Assembly: GCA_903889845.1 (NCBI GenBank)
Contig: CAISZB010000416.1
Coordinates: forward strand, 1-5,565
Direction of reading: 5' to 3'
DNA: 5,565 nucleotides
From: an uncultured Verrucomicrobium sp.
Lineage (GTDB): Bacteria; Verrucomicrobiota; Verrucomicrobiia; Methylacidiphilales; GAS474
The translations under genes and the position numbers were made by a program. Position 1 is the stretch's first letter, and every line of letters starts with the position of its first letter. This document shows, piece by piece, positions 1 to 4,232 of the stretch. Under the pieces are notes generated by a model. The model was not told where the DNA came from. It was given only the letters and a program-made list of their open reading frames with translations, and did no database searches.

Positions 1-2
1 AC

Positions 3-485
3 ACCGGCGGCGGCCTCGTCGACCACGCCCGCGACGTCACCTACACCGTCGTCGCTCCCCGCAGCCACCCCGTCGGCCAGCTCTCCACCTCGGAGAGCTA
101 TTCCAAGCTCCACGAAGCCGTCGCCGCCGCCCTCCAGGAAATCGGCCTCGCTGCCATCCTGGCCCCCGGCTGCGACGCCTGGGACGACGCCGCCTGCTTC
201 CGCAAAGCCGTGAAATTCGACGTCCTCATCGACGGCAAGAAAGTCGCCGGGGCCGCCCAGCGCCGCACCCGGCACGGCTTCCTCCAGCAGGGCAGCATCC
301 TCCTCCCCACGCCGGAGCAAAGCGCCGCCCTCAACCCCGCCCTCCGCGCCCTCCTCCCCCCCGCCTTCGCCAAGACCCTCCCCTGCCGCCTCGAACCCTC
401 CGCCCTGACCGAGGAAGAGACCTCTCTTGCCACTGAATTGGAGGAGACAAGGTATGGGGCGGAGGAGTGGAATCGAGAGAGGTAA
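3..485 (+). CDS. Lipoate/octanoate-protein transferase family protein (LplA/LipM-like), 3' part
   Basis: The 5' end lies outside the window; 160 codons and the TAA stop are visible. The protein begins inside the family signature TGGGLVDH (visible residues 1-8), the T-G-G-G-x-V-x-H motif of biotin/lipoate A/B protein ligases that contacts the lipoyl or octanoyl group. A second signature follows at residues 78-94: GKKVAG with K80 at the usual catalytic lysine position, then AAQRR and HGFLQQGSIL. Such enzymes attach lipoate or octanoate to lysines of E2 and GcvH proteins in the cytoplasm. C65 in ACF lies just before this block, roughly where LipM octanoyltransferases carry their nucleophile, so octanoyltransferase is as possible as ligase. 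The C-terminus (LEETRYGAEEWNRER) looks complete, so the downstream insertion has not truncated it. Family call sure; exact reaction not decided. Confidence 0.87.
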   Translation, partial: TGGGLVDHARDVTYTVVAPRSHPVGQLSTSESYSKLHEAVAAALQEIGLAAILAPGCDAWDDAACFRKAVKFDVLIDGKKVAGAAQRRTRHGFLQQGSILLPTPEQSAALNPALRALLPPAFAKTLPCRLEPSALTEEETSLATELEETRYGAEEWNRER

Positions 486-493
486 GGCTATCG

Positions 494-892
494 ATGAAAG
501 ACTCCTTTAAATTCGTGAACGTCGATCTCGAACTAAGATCGGCGACTTCTCCCACCTTGGTGATTCGCGAATTTGGAAGTTCCGTCCATGTTCTTTATAA
601 CGGTCCTGTCACAGAAAAAAGTGATTCCCACTTGACCTCGTTTGAAATCGAGAAAGGAAAGCAGCCGGAAGAGAAGATCGCCCTATTTTGCTCTTTGATC
701 GAACAGTTTCCAAAAAGCGTCAGGTCAGAATGGGATGCCTGCCATTCGCGAAGATTCGATATTGGCCTTCAATCCGGGATTCTCGAAAAAGCTTGGGCAA
801 CCTTAATTCCACTCAATCTCATTGAGCGATGTGCCATACTGAAATGCGAAGTCGCCTTCACCATTTACCCCAATCATCTCGACGGGCCATAA
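494..892 (+). CDS. Hypothetical protein, low-GC orphan
   Basis: A 132-residue soluble protein with no signal peptide or membrane segment. I do not recognise a characterised family. Its layout is an N-terminal FKFVNVDLEL strand, then SSVHVLYNG, a helical segment around IALFCSLIEQFPKSVRSEWDAC, then FDIGLQSG, and a final CEVAFTIYP. This recalls a widespread group of small uncharacterised bacterial proteins with a VNVDLE...FDIG...ITIYP pattern; that is recalled, not searched. I chose ATG 494, preceded by GAGAGG about 11 bases upstream. A GTG at 467 in the same frame overlaps the previous gene and has GGAGGA directly against it, too close to act as a ribosome site. The gene starts 8 bases after the transferase stop. 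Its GC is about 47% against roughly 70% for the phage genes, and its codon use is far less C-biased, which points to recent acquisition. Function unknown. Confidence 0.8.
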   Translation: MKDSFKFVNVDLELRSATSPTLVIREFGSSVHVLYNGPVTEKSDSHLTSFEIEKGKQPEEKIALFCSLIEQFPKSVRSEWDACHSRRFDIGLQSGILEKAWATLIPLNLIERCAILKCEVAFTIYPNHLDGP

Positions 893-910
893 CTTCCCTC
901 GAAGTCCTTC

Positions 911-938
911 TTGCCTTCAAGTGCGTCAGTGACATACT
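911..938 (+). promoter_or_regulatory. Possible sigma70-type promoter for the toxin-antitoxin pair
   Basis: TTGCCT at 911-916 and CATACT at 933-938 each match the -35 and -10 consensus at 4 of 6 positions, with a 16-base spacer. They lie in the 55-base gap before the BrnT-like GTG at 948. If used, transcription would start almost at the GTG, giving a nearly leaderless message; this fits the weak ribosome site (CAGCAGG) there. The match is modest and could be chance. Confidence 0.27.
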
Positions 939-947
939 CCCCAGCAG

Positions 948-1235
948 GTGAAATTCGAATGGGACGAGGCCAAGGCGCACGAGAACGAGCGAAAGCACTC
1001 CGTCCCCTTTCTCGAAGCCACCTCTTGCTTCGCTGACGAAAGCGCCCTTGTCCTGCTCGATGAAGCGCACAGCACCGGCAAGGAATTGCGGTGGTTCCTT
1101 ATCGGGAGGAGCGATGCAGGACGCGTCTTGACCGTGCGCTACACGCATCGCGGTCAGGCGATCCGCCTCATCGGAGCGGGTGCCTGGAGGGAAGGCAAAA
1201 AACTGTACGACAAACTGAACCGAGCACGCGAATGA
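948..1235 (+). CDS. BrnT-family (DUF497) toxin-like protein
   Basis: This 95-residue protein has the hallmark BrnT start KFEWDEAKAHENERKH (residues 2-17, pattern F-x-W-D-x-x-K-x-x-x-N-x-x-K-H) followed by VPFLEA. The core strands GRVLTVRYTHRGQAIRLI (58-75) also fit. BrnT proteins are small ribosome-independent RNases of type II toxin-antitoxin modules that stop growth when unopposed. The start is GTG 948, preferred because it places the conserved MKFEWD at the N-terminus; the ribosome site upstream is weak. The stop overlaps the next gene's ATG (ATGA, 1232-1235), so the two are coupled. One oddity: most family members I recall end in an I-S-A-R-x-A-T-x-x-E stretch, whereas this one reads LIGAGAWREGKKLY (74-87), losing that Arg. 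Toxicity may therefore be changed or lost. GC is about 60%, between the orphan gene and the phage genes. Confidence 0.85.
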   Translation: MKFEWDEAKAHENERKHSVPFLEATSCFADESALVLLDEAHSTGKELRWFLIGRSDAGRVLTVRYTHRGQAIRLIGAGAWREGKKLYDKLNRARE

Positions 1236-1603
1236 AAACGAAACAGACCCAGCCGAAGTTCGACGCCGAAGGCTATCAGATCGGCCTTCGCGACCTGAAC
1301 GGCGAAGCCCTGCCCGACCTTAAAAAAGCACGCCTCGTTTCCCGCTCCAAGGCGGGCCTCCCCTCTCCGTCGGCCATCCGCAAGGCCCTGGGAGGACTGA
1401 AGGCCGAAAAGCCCTCCACCTTCGCAACCGCGCGCTGCCGCGCCGGGCTGACGCAGGAAGAATTCGCCGCCGCCATCGGGGTCAAGCTGACCACCTACCG
1501 CCAGTGGGAACACGGGCGCCGGACACCCACCGGCCCCGCACGCACCCTCCTCACCCTCCTGGCGGGGAAACCGGCCCTGATCGCCGACCTGCGCCGGAAA
1601 TAA
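1232..1603 (+). CDS. Xre-family helix-turn-helix protein, putative antitoxin
   Basis: A 123-residue protein with a C-terminal Cro/C1-type helix-turn-helix at about residues 66-111. The segment GLTQEEFAAAIGVKLTTYRQWE (72-93) contains the two core helices, and GRRTPTGPARTLLTLL continues the domain, as in HigA- and NadS-type antitoxins. The first 60 residues are charged and lack a known domain; that tail (about residues 10-55, with PDLKKARLVSRSKAG) is a candidate toxin-binding region. The ATG overlaps the stop of the BrnT-like gene by four bases, so the two are probably made together, and the protein likely represses their shared promoter. The usual BrnT partner is BrnA, a ribbon-helix-helix protein (DUF4415), so an Xre partner is a less usual combination. 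The antitoxin role is inferred from position; the DNA-binding domain is seen directly. Confidence 0.84.
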   Translation: MKTKQTQPKFDAEGYQIGLRDLNGEALPDLKKARLVSRSKAGLPSPSAIRKALGGLKAEKPSTFATARCRAGLTQEEFAAAIGVKLTTYRQWEHGRRTPTGPARTLLTLLAGKPALIADLRRK

Positions 1604-1708
1604 TCCCGCAAGGCCGAGAGGCAAGCGTAGCGATTCTCCCCAATCCCGTCGCAGTAGCGACAAAGACCCAAAGGGGAAACTGAATAGGATGGGCGGGAGC
1701 CAATCCCG
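1602..1708. repeat. Three spaced direct copies of AATCCCG
   Basis: AATCCCG occurs at 1602-1608 (overlapping the TAA stop of the Xre gene), 1642-1648 and 1702-1708, spaced by exactly 40 and 60 bases. The flanks are related: the first reads on as CAAGGCCGAGAGGC and the third as AAGGGCCGATAGCC. GTAGCGA also occurs twice, at 1626-1632 and 1654-1660. The copies could be a REP-like element, protein binding sites on one helical face, or a decayed tandem repeat; nothing shows which. Confidence 0.5.
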
Positions 1709-1727
1709 AAGGGCCGATAGCCCCTTC
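1613..1727 (+). other. Hairpin cluster in the gap before the phage genes
   Basis: Four short inverted repeats lie in a row. GCC-GAGA-GGC (1613-1622) carries a GNRA-type loop. GTCGC-AGTA-GCGAC (1648-1661) has a perfect 5-bp stem. CGGGA-GCCAA-TCCCG (1694-1708) also has a 5-bp stem. GAAGGG with CCCTTC (1708-1727) closes an 8-base loop. The last is followed by a pyrimidine tract rather than a clean T run, so it is a poor intrinsic terminator. The cluster could still end the toxin-antitoxin transcript, form a small structured RNA, or be a REP-like element. Stems are short and GC-rich DNA makes such pairs by chance. Confidence 0.35.
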
Positions 1728-1758
1728 CCCTCCCCTTTCCATTCCCCCCTTCCCCCCC
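1721..1758. other. Polypyrimidine tract, G-quadruplex-capable on the minus strand
   Basis: 37 of these 38 bases are C or T; the single purine is A1741. C runs of 4, 4, 4, 6 and 7 are separated by short T-rich spacers, so the minus strand carries five G runs of at least four. That composition can form a G-quadruplex on the minus strand, an i-motif on the plus strand, or a triplex. The tract lies 42 bases before the first phage gene, where a control region would be expected. Confidence 0.55.
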
Positions 1759-1799
1759 GTTAAGGGCACGGCGCGCCGGTTCGCGTACCGTCGCCCTCC

Positions 1800-2144
1800 A
1801 TGCAACGAAGCGGCCTCGGCTCCCAAGCCCCCCTCCTCCCCCTGACGGCCGTCGCCGCCGCCCTCCTCTTCCGGGGCGGCTGCGCGAACACGACCACCAC
1901 CAAGTTCTACCGCGACTCGAAGGGCACCCTCGTCGTCGAATACCCGAAGGACCTCGTCGCCGACGGCATCGACATCGACGCCGGGCCCCAGCCCCACGTC
2001 AAAATCGCCCACTGGGAGAGCCGGAACAACGCCGCCGTCACCGCCCAGCAAGGCCAGCGCGAGGCCGCCGACGTCACCGCCTCCACCGCCCTCGTCGAGG
2101 CCGCCGTCCGCGCCGCCGTGAAGAGCCAGACCCCCGGCAACTGA
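1800..2144 (+). CDS. Small exported protein or lipoprotein of the phage lysis region
   Basis: A 114-residue protein with a hydrophobic N-terminal segment (about residues 11-24, PLLPLTAVAAALLF) ending in R25-G26-G27-C28. The Cys after two small residues suggests a lipoprotein signal, but position -3 is Arg where Leu, Val or Ile is normal, so lipid attachment is uncertain. The remaining 86 residues are polar: a beta-like stretch (KFYRDSKGTLVVEYPKDL), then VKIAHWES, then an Ala-rich helix to the end (VEAAVRAAVKSQ). Small phage lipoproteins with a strand-rich start and a helical Ala-rich tail occur near lysis and tail genes; an outer spanin-like role is possible. ATG 1800 has no visible Shine-Dalgarno (the upstream bases are CGTCGCCCTCC) but is the only start that includes the hydrophobic segment. 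The esterase gene follows after 14 bases. Function inferred from place only. Confidence 0.68.
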   Translation: MQRSGLGSQAPLLPLTAVAAALLFRGGCANTTTTKFYRDSKGTLVVEYPKDLVADGIDIDAGPQPHVKIAHWESRNNAAVTAQQGQREAADVTASTALVEAAVRAAVKSQTPGN

Positions 2145-2158
2145 ACCACTCCCCCCTC

Positions 2159-2806
2159 ATGCCTCCCTCTCCTGCCCCTGCCCCTGCCCGCCCCCGCTTC
2201 TACCTCTTCATCAACGGCATCCTCACCAGCCCGGAAGACCGCCACTCCTGGACCGACCGCGCCGTCACCTGGACCGAGTCCCACTACGGCCACCTCGCCG
2301 ACCGTTACGAATACTTCAGCGACGCCCTCACCCGCCGCCTCTTCCAGGAAGCCCGCGTCCGGGACTGCGCCGCCCGCCTCCGCCAATACGCCAACATCGA
2401 CCGCATCGTCGTCGGCCACTCCAACGGCGCCGACATCGCCTGCCGCCTCCTCTGTCTGGAAAAAGAACCCTCCCTCGAACTCGCCGCCCTCCACCTCCTC
2501 GCCCCCGCCGCCGAGGCCGACTTCGAAAAGAACGGCCTCAACCACGCCCTCCTCACCGGCCGCCTCGGCCAGGTCCACCTCTACTGCAGCCGCAACGACG
2601 CCGCCCTCCGCCTCGCCCAGTTCACCCAGCTCTTCAGCTTCCTCGGCCTCGGCTACGGCTCCCTCGGCCGGACCGGGCCGCAGAACGTCGATCCCCGGAT
2701 CGCCGACCGCGTCACCGTCACCTGGCGCGACGACTTCGGCCACTCCACCTGGTTCGCCCCCGCCGAATTCGCCAAGACCATGGCCTCCATCGTCGAAACC
2801 GTATGA
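2159..2806 (+). CDS. Alpha/beta hydrolase (esterase/lipase-like) in the lysis cassette
   Basis: A 215-residue serine hydrolase. After a Pro/Ala-rich leader (residues 2-12) comes the strand FYLFINGILTS (14-24), which supplies the N-G oxyanion-hole turn. The nucleophile elbow is VVGHSNGAD (84-92) with S88. A plausible acid is D147 in YCSRNDAALRL, and the His is H195 in DDFGHSTWF, so the whole triad can be placed in canonical order. There is no signal peptide or membrane helix. The substrate is unknown. Placed between a small exported protein and a CHAP endolysin, it may cleave membrane or cell-wall esters at lysis, as LysB esterases do in mycobacteriophages; this is inference, not homology I can show. 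ATG 2159 lacks a Shine-Dalgarno, so translation may depend on the gene 14 bases upstream. The stop overlaps the endolysin start. Confidence 0.84.
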   Translation: MPPSPAPAPARPRFYLFINGILTSPEDRHSWTDRAVTWTESHYGHLADRYEYFSDALTRRLFQEARVRDCAARLRQYANIDRIVVGHSNGADIACRLLCLEKEPSLELAALHLLAPAAEADFEKNGLNHALLTGRLGQVHLYCSRNDAALRLAQFTQLFSFLGLGYGSLGRTGPQNVDPRIADRVTVTWRDDFGHSTWFAPAEFAKTMASIVETV

Positions 2807-3384
2807 TCGACACCCCCTCCTTCCCCGCCCTCGCCGACCTCCTCGCCATCGCCGAGGGCGAGATCGGCACCTGCGACGTCCCCCCCGGCAGCGGTCGCGG
2901 CCCCCGCGTCGAAGTCTACCAGGCCGTCTGCTCCCTCGCTTCGACCGAGGCCACCGGCTGGCCCTGGTGCGCCGCCTTCGTCTGCTGGTGCCTGAAGACC
3001 TTCCTTTCACGCCACCCCGGCGTCCTCGCCCAATCCATCGAGGCCGATCCCCCGCGCGAGGCCTCCGTCTACGGCCTCGAAGCCTGGGCCCGCCGGAAAA
3101 ACCTCCCCTTCTCCGACGACCGGGACAACCCCCTCGTCCCCCTCCCCGGCGACCTCGTCTTCTACCGCTTCTCCCACGTGGAGCTCGTCCACCGCGTCTT
3201 CCCCGACCACTTCGAGGCCATCGGCGGCAACACCAACGACGCCGGCAGCCGCAACGGCGGCCACGTCGCCATCCGGCAGCGCAGCTTCCAGGTCGCCCGC
3301 TGCTTCGCCCGCCTCGTCCCCCGCGCCGTTCCCCTCGCCACGGCCCCCGCCGCTTCGACCCCCTCCCCCATCCTCACTCGATGA
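2803..3384 (+). CDS. CHAP-domain endolysin (peptidoglycan hydrolase)
   Basis: A 193-residue protein with a CHAP (NlpC/P60-superfamily) cysteine peptidase fold. The start ALADLLAIAEGEIGTCDVP (9-27) is the usual entry helix. The catalytic Cys is C56 in GWPWCAAFVCW. LPGDLVFYRFSHVELVHRV (114-132) holds the catalytic His, H125. FEAIGGNTNDAGSRNGGHV (137-155) is the G-N-T strand that supplies the third polar residue. Such enzymes cut peptide or amide bonds in murein and act as phage endolysins. The last 20 or so residues are a Pro/Ala-rich tail with no recognisable binding domain. No signal peptide is present, so release would need a holin or another export route; none is seen here. ATG 2803 overlaps the esterase stop (ATGA), and the TGA at 3382-3384 overlaps the next start. 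Confidence 0.9.
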   Translation: MIDTPSFPALADLLAIAEGEIGTCDVPPGSGRGPRVEVYQAVCSLASTEATGWPWCAAFVCWCLKTFLSRHPGVLAQSIEADPPREASVYGLEAWARRKNLPFSDDRDNPLVPLPGDLVFYRFSHVELVHRVFPDHFEAIGGNTNDAGSRNGGHVAIRQRSFQVARCFARLVPRAVPLATAPAASTPSPILTR

Positions 3385-3641
3385 ATCCCCATCCCCGCCA
3401 CCTCCGCGAACGCCTCTTCGACCTCGCCTACGCCTCGCGCCCCCTCTGGAAACGGGCCTCGTGGTTCCTCCACGAGCTCCACTACGAGGGCTACCAGGAA
3501 GCCACGACCCTCGACGTCGAGACCGAACTGAACTACCTCCTCGGCAAAGGCCACCTCGAACAAAGCTACGACCTCGGCAACCGTTCCGCCTACCGCCTCA
3601 CTGCCCAGGGCGTCGACGCGAAGGAAAGGGGGGAAGCGTGA
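3381..3641 (+). CDS. Small winged-helix-like protein upstream of the terminase genes
   Basis: An 86-residue basic protein. Residues about 13-80 suggest a compact helical domain: LFDLAYASRPLWKRASWFLHELHYEG, then TTLDVETELNYLLGKGHLEQSYD and SAYRLTAQGVDAKERGEA. The pattern of a helix, a short helix (TTLDVETELNYLLGKG), then two strands (HLEQSYDL, SAYRLT) ending in xLTxxG is typical of winged-helix DNA-binding domains. In Mu-like phages this slot, just before gp27, holds small genes (gp25/gp26); I cannot assign it to either. ATG 3381 overlaps the endolysin stop. Its own TGA overlaps the GTG of the small terminase (GTGA, 3638-3641). A strong purine-rich ribosome site for the next gene (AGGAAAGGGGGG, ending 4 bases before GTG 3638) is embedded in its last codons. 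Function unknown. Confidence 0.72.
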   Translation: MNPHPRHLRERLFDLAYASRPLWKRASWFLHELHYEGYQEATTLDVETELNYLLGKGHLEQSYDLGNRSAYRLTAQGVDAKERGEA

Positions 3642-4232
3642 GCCGCCCCCACCGCGGCTCCGGCGGCCGGATCGGCCGCCTGACCCACGACCTCCGCGCC
3701 GAAGTCAACCGCCTCATCGGCGAGGCCCGCCCCGCTGTGGAGATCATCTCCTGGCTCGCCACCCGGGGTCACCCCCGGCGTCACCGAAAACCAGATCGAC
3801 GCCTGGCGCAACACCGGCTACCTGGAGCACCTCGCCCACATCGAGCGCCTCAACACCATCCGCCTCCGCAGCGAGGCCAGCGTCGAGATGGTCAAGGCCA
3901 TCGCCCACCACGGAAAAATCCCCATCGGCGAAGCCAACGACATCCTCCTCGCCTCCCTCATCGCCGAGGCCCTCGAAAACTTCGACCCGGAGAGCCTCCG
4001 GGAAGCCCTCGCCGAGGACCCGAAGAAATTCTTCAACCTCGCCTCCGCCGTCACCGCCCAGGCCGCCGAGCGCGTCCGCCGGGAAAAGTTGGAACTCGAA
4101 TTCGAGAAATTCCGCGACGCCGTCGCCGAGCGCCGCCGCCGGATCGAGTCCTCCCTCCAGGAGGCCGCCCGCACCGGCGGCATCGCGCCCGAAATCCTCG
4201 CCCGCATCCAGGAAGAACTGAAATTGCTATGA
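3638..4232 (+). CDS. Mu gp27-like terminase small subunit, split by a frame change
   Basis: GTG 3638 starts MSRPHRGSGGRIGRLTHDL... and reads into a helix-turn-helix (RPAVEIISWLATRG, ending near 3769). The frame then turns to Arg/Pro-rich nonsense. The homologous sequence resumes one base on: GVTENQIDAWRNTGYLEHL from 3777, and runs to TGA 4232. Joined, the product is about 197 residues: an N-terminal helix-turn-helix, then long charged helices and the tail APEILARIQEELKLL, as in Mu gp27/DUF3486 small terminases that recognise phage DNA for packaging. Reading CCC at 3773-3775 with a +1 slip gives ATRGHP-GVTEN. The site sits in a 12-bp near-perfect tandem repeat (3762-3785) beside a C5 run. Error, mutation or recoding are all possible. 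The only in-frame start for the 3' part alone is ATG 3888, which would lose the DNA-binding domain. The stop overlaps the large-subunit ATG. Confidence 0.76.
3762..3785. repeat. 12-bp tandem duplication at the frame change
   Basis: CCCGGGGTCACC (3762-3773) is followed directly by CCCGGCGTCACC (3774-3785), 11 of 12 bases alike. Twelve is a multiple of three, so the duplication alone does not explain the shift; one fewer C in the run 3772-3776, or one fewer G in 3765-3768, would restore the frame. Confidence 0.75.

Noticed and set aside
467..493. GTG 467 as start of the low-GC orphan
   Set aside because: It overlaps the transferase gene, and GGAGGA directly abuts the GTG with no spacing. ATG 494 begins at the natural MKDSFKFVNVD start.
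1091..1231. Longer N-terminus for the Xre protein starting at 1091
   Set aside because: It would overlap the BrnT-like gene widely and adds an Arg-rich out-of-frame reading. ATG 1232 gives the expected 4-base overlap.
1154..1663. 169-codon open frame on the minus strand
   Set aside because: It is antisense to the helix-turn-helix gene with no recognisable motif.
1769..1778. Perfect 10-bp palindrome CGGCGCGCCG before the first phage gene
   Set aside because: In DNA of this GC content such a palindrome is expected by chance, and no second copy or promoter beside it supports an operator.
1907..3010. 367-codon open frame on the minus strand
   Set aside because: It is antisense to the hydrolase and other phage genes and has the same low-complexity composition. 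The plus strand encodes a full catalytic triad and a CHAP domain.
2967..3380. Longer N-terminus for the small winged-helix-like protein
   Set aside because: The added sequence is Arg/Pro-rich and is the endolysin gene read in another frame; ATG 3381 fits the overlap pattern.
3638..4228. Large terminase starting at GTG 3638 as one fused protein
   Set aside because: The frame is open throughout, but the part after about 3770 is Arg/Pro-rich nonsense, while the neighbouring frame carries the small-subunit body. The large subunit starts naturally at ATG 4229.
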